NCBI RefSeq assembly: GCF_036555685.1 | Contig: NZ_DATBKY010000172.1 | Span: forward strand, 12,635-76,634 | From: Actinophytocola sp036555685 | Lineage (GTDB): Bacteria > Actinomycetota > Actinomycetes > Mycobacteriales > Pseudonocardiaceae | DNA: 64,000 nucleotides | Direction of reading: 5' to 3' | Shown: one piece after another, positions 43,989 through 52,626 of the stretch | Layout of the letters: every line of letters starts with the position of its first letter | Position numbering within the stretch: position 1 is the first letter of the stretch | Notes under the pieces: generated by a model | Told to the model about the DNA's origin: nothing | Databases searched by the model: none | The model's input: the letters and a program-made list of their open reading frames with translations, nothing else | Program-made: the position numbers and the translations under genes

Positions 43989-44423
43989 TCAGGAGTCGCG
44001 GCGGCCGCCGCCCAGCCGGCCGAGCACGCCGAAGGCCATCGGGATGAGCAGCCACACCGGCCAGAAGTACTCGACATGGCCGTTGCCGATGCTCGTCGCG
44101 AGCCAGATCGCGGTGCAGATCACGAAGATGCCGCCGAAGCCGCCGAGCCACGCGCGGACGAGCTGGCCGGCGCGTGCGGAACGCTTCTCGGGCGGTGGCG
44201 CCGGCGTCGCCGCGGGCGCCGCGGCCGGCCGTGGGGCGGCGGACGTGCCGGGCAGGTCGTCGAGCAGCGCGTCCAGCTCGCCGTAGGTCTTGGCCGCGTA
44301 CGCCTGCTGCAGGCGCTCGTCGTACTCGGCGAGATCCAGCCGACCCTCGTCGTGCGCCTGCTTCAGCTTCTCCGCCACGGCCTGGCGGTCACTGTCGCCG
44401 GCCCGCATCTCCTCACGGCCCAT
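43989..44423 (-). CDS. DUF1707 domain membrane protein
   Basis: 144 residues. The N-terminal DUF1707 domain (MRAGDSDRQAVAEKLKQAHD, EGRLDLAEYDERLQQAYAA) is followed by a Pro/Ala linker and two membrane helices (GGIFVICTAIWLATSIG; YFWPVWLLIPMAFGVLG). Common in actinobacteria, often beside envelope or stress genes; function unknown. ATG at 44423 overlaps the 3' end of the upstream membrane protein gene by 11 nt. ATG at 44435 is also possible. Confidence 0.85.
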   Translation of the reverse strand: MGREEMRAGDSDRQAVAEKLKQAHDEGRLDLAEYDERLQQAYAAKTYGELDALLDDLPGTSAAPRPAAAPAATPAPPPEKRSARAGQLVRAWLGGFGGIFVICTAIWLATSIGNGHVEYFWPVWLLIPMAFGVLGRLGGGRRDS

Positions 44424-45228
44424 GTGATCCAGCATGCCAGCCCACCCGATCGCCGGTGCGCGCGAGGGCACCCAGCGCGGCGACCGCGACGAGCACCCCG
44501 ATCGCGCACGGTGCCTGCCAGCCCGGCCGGATGCCGTCGCCCAGCAGCGCCATGCCCAGCGCACCCGCGGCGAGCATCTCCAGCCCCACGACGATCGCGG
44601 CGACCGCGCTCGCACCGCCGCGGCGCAACGCCAGCGCGAACATGACCGCGCCGATCGCGGCGAACGCCGGGATCGCATACGCGGCCGGCTGGCGGACGAG
44701 CTCGCTCAGCTCGTCGAGCCGCTGGTGCAGCGACCGGACCGCCACCGCGACGCAGCCGAACGCGAGCCCCGCGATCGCCGCGCGGCCGTCGGGGCTGCCG
44801 GTACGTACGGCGACCGGGATCGCGATCGCCATGGCCGCGAGCGCCACGACGAGCACGGTGTCGACGACCGAGGCGTCGACCGGCGCGTCGCCGGTGCTGC
44901 CGCTCGCCGCGACCACCCCGAGCCCGGCGACGCACGCGGCGGCGGCGGCGATCTGGTACCGCCCGGCGCGCGCCGTGGAAAGCACGTGCGCGCCGATGAC
45001 CGTCAGCGCCACCTGGCTCGCGACGATCGCCTGGACCGCGAACACCGGCAGGTACCGCAGCGCGTAGGCGGACATCGCCCACCCGACGAGGTCCAGCGCG
45101 AGGCCGCCGACGTACCAGACGCGCGCCCGGCGGTGGCCCATGTCGCGCGCGCCGCGGGCCTGCACGAGCGTGGCGACGCTGGAGAGCACGGCCGAGAGCA
45201 CGGCGGCGACGAACCCGAGCGCGACCAT
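44413..45228 (-). CDS. Multi-TM DMT-like integral membrane protein
   Basis: 271 residues with about nine or ten hydrophobic helices in two halves (LGFVAAVLSAVLSSVATLVQ; YLPVFAVQAIVASQVALTVI; AIGAVMFALALRRGGASAV; LAAGALGMALLGDGIRPGW). The drug/metabolite-transporter (EamA-like) layout fits, but substrate is unknown. ATG at 45228 has GGAGGAGGG upstream; the frame is open to 45258. Overlaps the DUF1707 gene downstream. Confidence 0.75.
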   Translation of the reverse strand: MVALGFVAAVLSAVLSSVATLVQARGARDMGHRRARVWYVGGLALDLVGWAMSAYALRYLPVFAVQAIVASQVALTVIGAHVLSTARAGRYQIAAAAACVAGLGVVAASGSTGDAPVDASVVDTVLVVALAAMAIAIPVAVRTGSPDGRAAIAGLAFGCVAVAVRSLHQRLDELSELVRQPAAYAIPAFAAIGAVMFALALRRGGASAVAAIVVGLEMLAAGALGMALLGDGIRPGWQAPCAIGVLVAVAALGALARTGDRVGWHAGSHGP

Positions 45229-45325
45229 GCCCTCCTCCAGCCACCGATGATCAGACACCGATGATCTCAGCAGTTCGGCCGCGCGCCGGCGCTCAGCCCG
45301 GACCGCGGACTCGCCGCTGACCCCG

Positions 45326-45910
45326 TCACCTGACGCCGGCGAGGGCGGTCGTGACGACCTCGCGGACGGCCGCCCGCTCCGGCGGCACGCCGTCGCGGCC
45401 GGCGAACACCAGGTGCCCGGTGCCGATCAGCATGAGGGCGACGTTGTGGACGTCCGCGTCCGCGGCGATGCGACCCAGCTCGCGCTCGGCGGTGAGGTAC
45501 GCGGTGATCATGGCCGCGCCCTCGTTCAGCACCGGGACGCCGTGCGGCCGGTCGCGGCGCAGCCGCCTGCGCAGCTCGTCGCGGGCGATGATGAGGCCGA
45601 CGATCGACAGGGCGACCGAGCCGAACAGGTCGAGCAGCGCGTCGGTGAGGTGGTCGGCGACGGTGCCCGTGCCGGCGGCCTCGCGCAGCGTCGCGGTCTG
45701 CTTGTCGAACCGGGTGATCCGATCCTCGACGAGCTCGACGAGGAACGCGTCGAAGTCGTCGAAGTGCCGGTGCAGCACGCCCTTCGCGACGCCCGCCTCC
45801 GTGGTGACCGCGCGGCTGGTGAGCGCGTTCGGCCCGGCGTGGAGCAGGATGCGCTCGGCGGCGTCGAACAGCTTGCCGCGAACCTCGCGAATCGCCACGC
45901 CGGTGGGCAC
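45326..45910 (-). CDS. TetR family transcriptional regulator
   Basis: 194 residues. The N-terminal helix-turn-helix (RGKLFDAAERILLHAGPNAL, then VTTEAGVAKGVLHRHFDDFD) is followed by a helical ligand domain. GTG at 45910 has AAGGGGAG upstream. It is divergent from a methyltransferase gene across only 51 nt, which contain two near-identical 16-bp palindromes. By the usual TetR rule it represses both itself and the methyltransferase until a ligand binds. Ligand unknown. Confidence 0.92.
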   Translation of the reverse strand: MPTGVAIREVRGKLFDAAERILLHAGPNALTSRAVTTEAGVAKGVLHRHFDDFDAFLVELVEDRITRFDKQTATLREAAGTGTVADHLTDALLDLFGSVALSIVGLIIARDELRRRLRRDRPHGVPVLNEGAAMITAYLTAERELGRIAADADVHNVALMLIGTGHLVFAGRDGVPPERAAVREVVTTALAGVR

Positions 45911-45932
45911 GCCGGCTCCCCTTCCTTGCCGA

Positions 45933-45969
45933 GTGGGCGCGTGCCCACTTAAAGTGGGCGCATGCCCAC
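45933..45969. promoter_or_regulatory. Double TetR operator: two perfect-arm palindromes 21 bp apart
   Basis: GTGGGCGCGTGCCCAC (45933-45948) and GTGGGCGCATGCCCAC (45954-45969), separated by TTAAA. Both are GTGGGC-n4-GCCCAC, spaced two helical turns, so two TetR dimers could bind on one face. The second copy covers the ATG (45962) of the methyltransferase. Confidence 0.85.
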
Positions 45970-46792
45970 AGTACCGTCCGAACCCCAGCCGCATCGACAC
46001 CGGGACGTCGCCGAGTCCTTCGGCGCGGACGCCGAGCGCTACGACCGCGCCCGGCCGGGCTATCCACGCGAGCTGGTCGACCGCATCGTCGCCGCCTCCC
46101 CCGGCCCCGACGTGGTCGACGTCGGCTGCGGCACGGGTATCGCCACCCGGCAGTTCGCGGCGGCCGGCTGCCGCGTGCTCGGCGTGGAGGTCGACGAGCG
46201 GATGGCCGAGCTCGCGCGCCGGGGCGGCCTCGACGTCGAGGTGTCCGCGTTCGAGACCTGGGACCCCGCGGGCCGGACCTTCGACGCGGTGATCGCCGCG
46301 CAGGCCTGGCACTGGGTCGACCCGCTCGCCGGTGCCGCGGTCGCGGTGCGGGCGCTGCGCCCCGGTGGCCGGCTCGCCGTGTTCTGGAACGTCTTCCGCG
46401 CGCCGGACGACATCGCCGCCGCGTTCGCCGCCGTCTACCGGCGGGTCGTGCCGGACCTGCCGTTCAAGCCGTGGGCGGGCCCGGCCATCGACCCCTACCG
46501 GTCGATGTTCGCCAAGACGGCCGACGGCATGCGCGCGGCGAACGCGTTCGGCGAGCCGGAGGAATGGTGGTTCGACTGGTCGCGGCCCTACACCCGCGAC
46601 GAGTGGCTCGAGCAGGTGCCCACGCACGGCGGCCACAGCCGGTTCCCACAGTCCACACAGGACGAGCTGCTGGCCGGCATCGGCACCGCGATCGACGCCG
46701 CGGGCGGCGGCTTCACGATGGGCTACGACACGGTCGTGGTCACCGCGGCACGAAGCCAGCTCCGGTCCGGACGCGAAACGGCGGGAGGGTGA
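45962..46792 (+). CDS. Class I SAM-dependent methyltransferase under TetR control
   Basis: 276 residues of the UbiE/Trm-like methyltransferase-11 group. N-terminus DVAESFGADAERYDRARPGY; motif I VVDVGCGTGIATRQFAAAG; then LGVEVDERMAELAR and AQAWHWVDP. Such proteins are often annotated as trans-aconitate or small-molecule methyltransferases; substrate unknown. ATG at 45962 lies inside a TetR operator, so bound repressor would block its start region. Possible drug-inducible detoxification gene. Confidence 0.88.
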   Translation: MPTVPSEPQPHRHRDVAESFGADAERYDRARPGYPRELVDRIVAASPGPDVVDVGCGTGIATRQFAAAGCRVLGVEVDERMAELARRGGLDVEVSAFETWDPAGRTFDAVIAAQAWHWVDPLAGAAVAVRALRPGGRLAVFWNVFRAPDDIAAAFAAVYRRVVPDLPFKPWAGPAIDPYRSMFAKTADGMRAANAFGEPEEWWFDWSRPYTRDEWLEQVPTHGGHSRFPQSTQDELLAGIGTAIDAAGGGFTMGYDTVVVTAARSQLRSGRETAGG

Positions 46793-46845
46793 CCACCCCC
46801 GATCCGGCGCCTCGAGGCCGGACAACGGGCAATGGAGCCAGCGGC

Positions 46846-47661
46846 TCAGACCCGCTGCGATCGCACCTCGACGAATGCCCTGATTCCGGCAACCATCCCG
46901 TCCAGCGGGACCGCCATCGTGGTACGGGTGGCGATTTCGCCGAGCACCTTCGCGGGGAGCTCGGCGCTGCCGGTGAGGTCGGCCGCCACCCAGGCGATGG
47001 TCCGGCTCGTCACCTTGGGCAGCCGCGCGAGCCCGTCGGCGATCGCCGTCAGCTGCGCGGCACCTGGTGAGCCGGCGTCGGCGCCCTCCTCGGCGGGCGC
47101 GGGCCGGCTGACCCGGCCCTCGGCCTGCTTGCGGAAAACCACGCTCTTCGCGGCCGGCAGCGCCACCAATGGCTCGGCGCACACCGTGCAGCCGGTGTCG
47201 TGCCGGCCGACCGGCCCGTGGACCGTGCAGCTCAGCCGGTCCTGCGCGGTGGTGAGGAACCAGAACGCCCAGCATGACTGGCAGCAGAACACGTCGGAGG
47301 TCGCGTCGTGCCACTGCTGCGCCAGGGCCGCCTCCTGCTCGCGGACCAGCCGCTGCGCGAACTCCTCGCGCCCGGCCGCCTCCCGCTCCGCGGCCTCCTC
47401 GATCTCGGCGGCCTGCGCGTGCAGCGACGCGTTGGCCACCAGCAGCTCCGCCTTGGCCTGGGTCAACTCGTCGACGAGCTCTCGAAGATCGCCCAGCTGC
47501 CGCTCGGCCCGGCCCAGCGCGATCCGGTGCCGCTCGCGTTGCCGGGCCTGCGCCTGCTCGGTGTCGTCCATGACGCGGTCGACCGCGACCGCCACCTCGC
47601 GCCGCACCGCGTGCTGAACCGGTGCGAACGCGAGCAGCCACGACCAGACCCGCCCGCCCAT
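46846..47661 (-). CDS. Coiled-coil protein with a C-terminal zinc-ribbon-like region
   Basis: 271 residues. Residues about 20-115 are a charged coiled coil (MDDTEQAQARQRERHRIALG; ANASLHAQAAEIEEAAEREA). Then comes a Cys-rich segment, FCCQSCWAFWFL, later LSCTVHGPV and GCTVC, fitting a zinc-binding fold. The last about 80 residues are mixed. No known enzyme motif. ATG at 47661 starts the conserved-looking part (GGRVWSWLLAF); the frame continues upstream into a degraded glycosyltransferase, which is not part of this gene. Function unknown. Confidence 0.65.
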   Translation of the reverse strand: MGGRVWSWLLAFAPVQHAVRREVAVAVDRVMDDTEQAQARQRERHRIALGRAERQLGDLRELVDELTQAKAELLVANASLHAQAAEIEEAAEREAAGREEFAQRLVREQEAALAQQWHDATSDVFCCQSCWAFWFLTTAQDRLSCTVHGPVGRHDTGCTVCAEPLVALPAAKSVVFRKQAEGRVSRPAPAEEGADAGSPGAAQLTAIADGLARLPKVTSRTIAWVAADLTGSAELPAKVLGEIATRTTMAVPLDGMVAGIRAFVEVRSQRV

Positions 47662-47693
47662 GCGGTCACCGTAGCGAGCCGGCCCAAGATCGA

Positions 47694-48012
47694 CTAGTCG
47701 CCACCCCGCTCGATCAACCGGCGAGCCGTTTCGGTGGCGCCGTCCAGGCGCACCCGCGGGGCCAGCGCCCTGGCACGGCCGGCCACTTCGGACCGCAGGG
47801 CCGGTTCGAGCGCGGTCGCCATCGAGCCGCGGTCGGGATGCCTGGCGCGTGGGCGGACCCGACGCCGAGGTCGTGCACGCGGGCGGCTGGAACACCGTCC
47901 GGTCCGGGTCCGGCCACGGGCCCACTACCGGGTCGGCGGCCAGCTGCTCCGCCGGCGCCACCAGGGGCTGGACCTCACCGCGCGACCCGATCGTGGACAC
48001 CGACACACGCAA
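47694..48012 (-). pseudogene. Collapsed GT1-family glycosyltransferase remnant
   Basis: The first frame reads MRVSVSTIGSRGEVQPLVAP (TTG start), the classic N-terminus of UDP-glucose:sterol-type glycosyltransferases (normally about 400 residues). A shifted frame then gives RVHDLGVGSAHAPG, and a third frame MATALEPALRSEVAGRARAL, VRLDGATETARRLIERGGD and a stop. These match the acceptor loop and C-terminal helix of the same family. About 300 residues between are gone. It lies just upstream of the zinc-ribbon gene. Confidence 0.65.
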
Positions 48013-48130
48013 TTGGAGCTCCCTCGAAGGCCGGAACGCCCCGACGCCGGCGAATGACGCCGGCGATTTTTGAATGCGTGCCGAGCGCTACGTCGAGCTG
48101 GGCCGAGGCCCGGCTGGTAGAAGTATCGCC

Positions 48131-48895
48131 GTGCGGGACTTCGTGCGGGGCGTTCGGTTCTTCGGCCAGGGGCTGGTCATGATGCTGCGCTCGCCGCGGC
48201 TGCTGCTCATCGGCGCGTTGCCGGCGGTACTGACCGCGCTGCTCCTGCTGGGCGGCATGATCACGCTGTTCTACTGGCTCGACGACCTGTCGGCGCTGGT
48301 CACGCCGTTCGCGGACGGCTGGGGCGAGAGCGTGCGGACGGCCGTGCGGGTAGCGGCGGACGTCGTGCTCGCGGGCGGGGCGCTGGTGCTCGCGTTGCTC
48401 AGCTTCACGGCCCTGACGCTCGCGATCGGCGGACCGTTCTACGAGCACATCGCGGAGCAGGTCGAGGACGAGCTCGGCGGCGCGCCCGACCAGGTCGAGC
48501 TGTCGTGGTTGCGGCTGCTGTGGATGGGCCTGCGCGACGGCATCGTGCTGGTCCTGCGGTCGCTGCTGTACACGATCCCGCTTCTGGTGGCCGGCTTCGT
48601 CCCGGTGGTCGGGCAGACGGTCGTGCCGGTGGCGCTGGCGCTCGTCACCGCCTGGTTCCTCGCGCTCGAGCTCGTGTCCGTGCCGTTCTACCGGCGCGGC
48701 ATGGACCTCCGGCAGCGCCGGGCCCTGCTCGCCGGGCGTCGGCCACTCGCGCTCGGGCTGGGCCTGCCCGCGTCGTTGCTGTGTGCGATCCCGCTGGCCG
48801 CCATCGTGGTCATGCCGGTGGCGTTCGCCGGCGGCGTCCTCGTGGCGCGCGAGACCCTGCGAAGCTCCATCGACGGTTTCACCCGCGCCGGGTGA
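48131..48895 (+). CDS. EI24/CysZ-like membrane protein
   Basis: 254 residues with four to six hydrophobic segments. RDFVRGVRFFGQGLVMMLRS precedes helix 1 (LLLIGALPAVLTALLLLGGM). The signature PFYEHIAEQVEDELG and the long C-terminal helices fit the EI24/CysZ family, proposed sulfate or small-solute permeases. GTG at 48131; the frame is open upstream to 48074 without a better site. It lies 34 nt before the PPK2 gene. Confidence 0.8.
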   Translation: MRDFVRGVRFFGQGLVMMLRSPRLLLIGALPAVLTALLLLGGMITLFYWLDDLSALVTPFADGWGESVRTAVRVAADVVLAGGALVLALLSFTALTLAIGGPFYEHIAEQVEDELGGAPDQVELSWLRLLWMGLRDGIVLVLRSLLYTIPLLVAGFVPVVGQTVVPVALALVTAWFLALELVSVPFYRRGMDLRQRRALLAGRRPLALGLGLPASLLCAIPLAAIVVMPVAFAGGVLVARETLRSSIDGFTRAG

Positions 48896-48929
48896 GGTGC
48901 CGGGTTCGCGCACACGCATAGTCGCGAAC

Positions 48930-49883
48930 ATGGCCAACCAAGCGAAGCGCATCGCCGAGCTCATCGAACCGCTGCGGGTCGAGCCAGGATCCAGAGTCGA
49001 CCTCGCCAAGGACTTCGACCCGCGCTACAAGCGACGCGGCTTGAAGAAGAAGCACGGCCGGGAGTTACTCGAAACCGGCATCGCCCTGCTCGCCGACTAC
49101 CAGCGGCGGCTGGCGGCGCAGAACACCTACGGCGTGCTCCTGTGCCTCCAGGCGCTGGACGCGGGCGGCAAGGACGGGACCATCCGGCACGTCATGAGCG
49201 GCGTCAACCCGCAGGGCGTACACGTGAGCAGCTTCAAGGTGCCCTCGTCGGAGGAGCTCGACCACGACTACCTGTGGCGCTACGCCTGCCGCCTGCCCGC
49301 GCGCGGCGACATCGGCATCTTCAACCGGTCGCACTACGAGGAGGTCCTCGTCGTCCGGGTGCACCAGGAGAACCTCGACCGGCAGCGGCTGCCCGAGTCG
49401 GCCAAGAGCGGCAAGCTGTGGCACCGGCGGTACCGGGAGATCAACGAGTGGGAGCGGTACCTGACCGACAACGGCTTCAAGATCGTGAAACTGTTCCTCA
49501 ACCTCTCGAAGGAAGAGCAGCGGACCCGGTTCCTCAGGCGGATCGACCGGCCGGACCGGAACTGGAAGTTCTCCTCGGCCGACGTCCGCGAGCGCAAGTT
49601 CTGGGACGACTACCAGAAGGCGTTCTCCGAGATGCTGTCGGCCACCAGCACCGAGCACGCGCCGTGGTACGTGATTCCCGCCGACCGCAAGTGGTTCGGG
49701 CGCATCTGCGCGGCCGCGGTGCTCGCGCACACGTTGATCGAGATCGATCCGCAGTACCCGACGGTGAGCGACGAGCGACGGCTCGACCTGCTCGCCGTGC
49801 GGCGGGAGCTCGAGGACGAGGCGCCCGAGGGCGCGGAGCGCGACCCGTACGCGGCCGGCCACGGCAAGAAGCGGAAGGCGTGA
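48930..49883 (+). CDS. ppk2: Polyphosphate kinase 2 family protein
   Basis: 317 residues. Walker-A-like LCLQALDAGGKDGTIRHVMS, with NPQGVHVSSFKVPSSEELDH and the lid-region RRYREINEWERYL, are diagnostic of PPK2. Walker B is at IVKLFLNLSKEEQ, followed by RFLRRIDRPDRNWKFS. PPK2 enzymes transfer phosphate from polyphosphate to nucleoside mono- or diphosphates (or the reverse). A single domain of about 300 residues suggests class I or III. One TTA codon is present (at ELLETG). It ends 16 nt before the P-type ATPase, so polyphosphate-made ATP and ion pumping may be linked. Confidence 0.93.
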   Translation: MANQAKRIAELIEPLRVEPGSRVDLAKDFDPRYKRRGLKKKHGRELLETGIALLADYQRRLAAQNTYGVLLCLQALDAGGKDGTIRHVMSGVNPQGVHVSSFKVPSSEELDHDYLWRYACRLPARGDIGIFNRSHYEEVLVVRVHQENLDRQRLPESAKSGKLWHRRYREINEWERYLTDNGFKIVKLFLNLSKEEQRTRFLRRIDRPDRNWKFSSADVRERKFWDDYQKAFSEMLSATSTEHAPWYVIPADRKWFGRICAAAVLAHTLIEIDPQYPTVSDERRLDLLAVRRELEDEAPEGAERDPYAAGHGKKRKA

Positions 49884-49899
49884 CGATCGGAGGCCCGTC

Positions 49900-52626
49900 A
49901 TGGTCGTACAGGACCACCCGACGCCGGTAGCGGGGTCGTCGAGCCAGCCGAAGGACTGGTACGCGCGCACCGGGGAGGACATCGCCACCGCGCTGGGCGT
50001 CGACGTGGCGGTCGGCCTGCCGGCGCGGACCGCGGCGGAACGGCTCCGCACGAACGGGCCCAACGCGCTGCCCGAGGAGAAGCCGAAGCCGACGTGGCGG
50101 CGCTTCCTCGACCAGTACACCACCTACATGCAGATCATCCTGCTCGCGGCGGCCCTGGTCTCGTTCCTGATCAAGGAGTGGAGCACGGGCACGCTGCTCG
50201 TCCTGCTGACCGTGTTCAACGCCGTCGTCGGCCTGCGCCAGGAGGGCAAGGCGGAGAGCGCGATGAACGCGCTCAAGGCCATGATGAAGGCGACCGCGCG
50301 GGTCCGGCGTGACGGTACGGAGGCGGAGATCCCGGCCGACCAGCTCGTCGTCGGCGACGTCGTGCTGATCACCAGCGGCGACCAGGTGCCGGCGGACTGC
50401 CGGATCGTCACCGCCAGCGCGCTGCAGATCGACGAGTCCGCGATGACCGGCGAGAGCGTGCCGGCCGCCAAGGACGCCGCACCGATCGTCGGCGCGGACC
50501 TCGGGCCGGGTGACCAGACGAACATGGCGTTCATGAACTCGCCGGTGACCCACGGCAGCGCCACCGCGATCGTCACCGGTACCGGCGCGGACACCGAGCT
50601 CGGCAAGATCTCCGGGATGCTCTCGGCCACCCAGCGGGAGAAGTCGCCGCTGGAACGCGAGCTCAACACGCTGACGCTGTGGATCGCGAGCGCCGCCGGG
50701 CTGACCATGATCGTGATGTTCATCCTGGGCCGCGGCCGCGGCGAGGCATGGGACGACCTGTTCGTCGCCGCGGTGTCGCTCGCGATCGCGGCGATCCCGG
50801 AGGCGCTGCCGACGGTGAGCCAGGTGATCCTCTCGCTCGGCAGCGTGGACCTGGCCAAGCGCAACGCGATCGTGAAGGACCTGCCGTCGGTGGAGACGCT
50901 GGGGTTCACGTCGGCGATCAACTCCGACAAGACCGGCACGCTGACGATGAACCAGATGACCGCCGTCGAGGTGATCGACCCAGGGGACCAGTACACGATC
51001 ACCGGGTCCGGATACAGCCTCGACGGGCGGGTGCAGCACGCGGTCGGCGGCTCGGAGCGCATCGACGACGCGATCCTGCCGTTCCTCGTCGCCAACGACG
51101 GCAAGATCATCGACGGCAAGGTCGTCGGCGACCCGACCGAGGGCGCGCTGCTCGTCCTCGGGCACAAGGCGGGCCTGGACGTCGAGGCGACGCGGGAGCG
51201 GCTGCCGCGGATGGCCACGCTGCCGTTCGACCCGTCCTACAAGCTGATGGCCACGTTCCACGCGACGACCGACGCCACCGGCCGGTCGGTCATCCGCTGC
51301 TTCGTCAAGGGCGCCGCCCCCGCGGTGATGGCCCGGGCCGCGACGGCGCTCGCCGGCGACGGCACCGTCGTGCCGTGGGACACCCCGCTGAACCAGCGTG
51401 CCGAGGAGCACATGGTGCGCATGGAGGACCAGGGCCGGCGGGTGATGGCCGCGGCCCAGCGCGACCTGGAGCCCGCCGACTTCGACCCCGGCGGCGACCT
51501 GCTCGCCTACGTCACCGAATTGCGGATGACCAGCCTCGTGGCGATGGTCGACCCGCCGCGCGACGAGTCCAAGGACGCCGTCGCGGCCGCGCAGGCCGCG
51601 CACATCCGGGTCCGCATGGTCACCGGCGACGACGTCACCACCGGCGCGGCGATCGCCCGCCAGCTCGGTATCGACGGTGACGCGATGCTGGGCGCGGAGT
51701 TCGCCGCGCTGTCCGAGGAGGAGCGGCTCGCCCGCATCGACGACATCGGCGTCATCGGGCGGGTCGCCCCGGAGCACAAGGTCCTGCTCGCGGACACGTT
51801 GAAGAAGAAGGGCGACGTCGTCGCGATGACCGGCGACGGGGTCAACGACGCGCCGGCCATCAAGGCGGCCGACATCGGAATCGCGATGGGCAGCGGTACC
51901 GAGGTGGCGAAGAACGCGGGGCGGATGATCCTGTCCGACGACAACTTCGCCACGATCGTGTTCGCCGTTGAGCAGGGCCGCAAGATCTACGACAACCTCA
52001 CCAAGTACATCCGGTTCGTGCTGGTGCTGCTCGTCGTGTTCGTGCTGACCTTCCTCGGCGCCAGCCTGTTCAACGTCGCGGCGGGCGAGCCGTTCACGCC
52101 GGCACAGGTGCTGTGGATCCACTTCATCGTCAACGCGCCGTTCGGGTTCGCGCTCGGCTTCGACCGCGAGACACCGGGGCTCATGTCGCTGAAACCCAGG
52201 CCGCGCGGCACATCCGTGCTCACGATGCCGGTGTTCGTGACCGTCGGCCTGTCCGGTCTCGCCGTCACGATCGGGCTGCTCATGCTGCTCGTGCTCGGCG
52301 AGCGGAACTTCGACGCGCAGATCGCCAACTCGATCGCGTTCACCTCGTTCGCGCTGTGCCTGATCGTGGCGGCGGTCGAGTGCCGCAGCGAGACGGCCAG
52401 CGTGCTGACCACGTCCACGTTCGACAGCAAGCACATGAACTGGACGATGTTCGGCGAGTTCGCACTCGCGGTCCTGGCGGTCCAGACCGACGCGTTCCAC
52501 ACTCTGCTCGGTACGACCAAGCTCAGTATGCAGCAGTTCGCGTGGGCGCTGATCCCCGCCGTGGCGCTGCTGTTGTTGTGGGAGCTGGGCAAGCTGGTCG
52601 CGCGCCGGGCCTCACACGCCCGGTAA
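49900..52626 (+). CDS. P-type (P2) cation-transporting ATPase
   Basis: 908 residues. N-terminal cation-ATPase domain (LRTNGPNALPEEKPKPTWRR), actuator TGES in DESAMTGESVPA, phosphorylation DKTGTLTMNQM, nucleotide-binding PTEGALLVLG and FVKGAAPAVM, hinge MTGDGVNDAPAIKAADIG, and a C-terminal helical domain. Helix 4 reads AAIPEALPTV instead of the common PEGLP. It pumps Ca2+, Mg2+ or Na+/K+ out of or across the membrane; ion not certain. ATG at 49900. Its stop overlaps the convergent SulP stop by 15 nt. Confidence 0.93.
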   Translation: MVVQDHPTPVAGSSSQPKDWYARTGEDIATALGVDVAVGLPARTAAERLRTNGPNALPEEKPKPTWRRFLDQYTTYMQIILLAAALVSFLIKEWSTGTLLVLLTVFNAVVGLRQEGKAESAMNALKAMMKATARVRRDGTEAEIPADQLVVGDVVLITSGDQVPADCRIVTASALQIDESAMTGESVPAAKDAAPIVGADLGPGDQTNMAFMNSPVTHGSATAIVTGTGADTELGKISGMLSATQREKSPLERELNTLTLWIASAAGLTMIVMFILGRGRGEAWDDLFVAAVSLAIAAIPEALPTVSQVILSLGSVDLAKRNAIVKDLPSVETLGFTSAINSDKTGTLTMNQMTAVEVIDPGDQYTITGSGYSLDGRVQHAVGGSERIDDAILPFLVANDGKIIDGKVVGDPTEGALLVLGHKAGLDVEATRERLPRMATLPFDPSYKLMATFHATTDATGRSVIRCFVKGAAPAVMARAATALAGDGTVVPWDTPLNQRAEEHMVRMEDQGRRVMAAAQRDLEPADFDPGGDLLAYVTELRMTSLVAMVDPPRDESKDAVAAAQAAHIRVRMVTGDDVTTGAAIARQLGIDGDAMLGAEFAALSEEERLARIDDIGVIGRVAPEHKVLLADTLKKKGDVVAMTGDGVNDAPAIKAADIGIAMGSGTEVAKNAGRMILSDDNFATIVFAVEQGRKIYDNLTKYIRFVLVLLVVFVLTFLGASLFNVAAGEPFTPAQVLWIHFIVNAPFGFALGFDRETPGLMSLKPRPRGTSVLTMPVFVTVGLSGLAVTIGLLMLLVLGERNFDAQIANSIAFTSFALCLIVAAVECRSETASVLTTSTFDSKHMNWTMFGEFALAVLAVQTDAFHTLLGTTKLSMQQFAWALIPAVALLLLWELGKLVARRASHAR

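Noticed and set aside
42378..44645. A 755-codon plus-strand frame over the Ser/Thr kinase
   Set aside because: Frame-shifted copy of the kinase region; Arg/Pro/Gly-rich with no kinase motif.
47662..48012. N-terminal extension of the zinc-ribbon protein carrying a glycosyltransferase-like start
   Set aside because: The glycosyltransferase pieces continue in other frames with their own stop at 47694, so this is a separate remnant and not a fusion.
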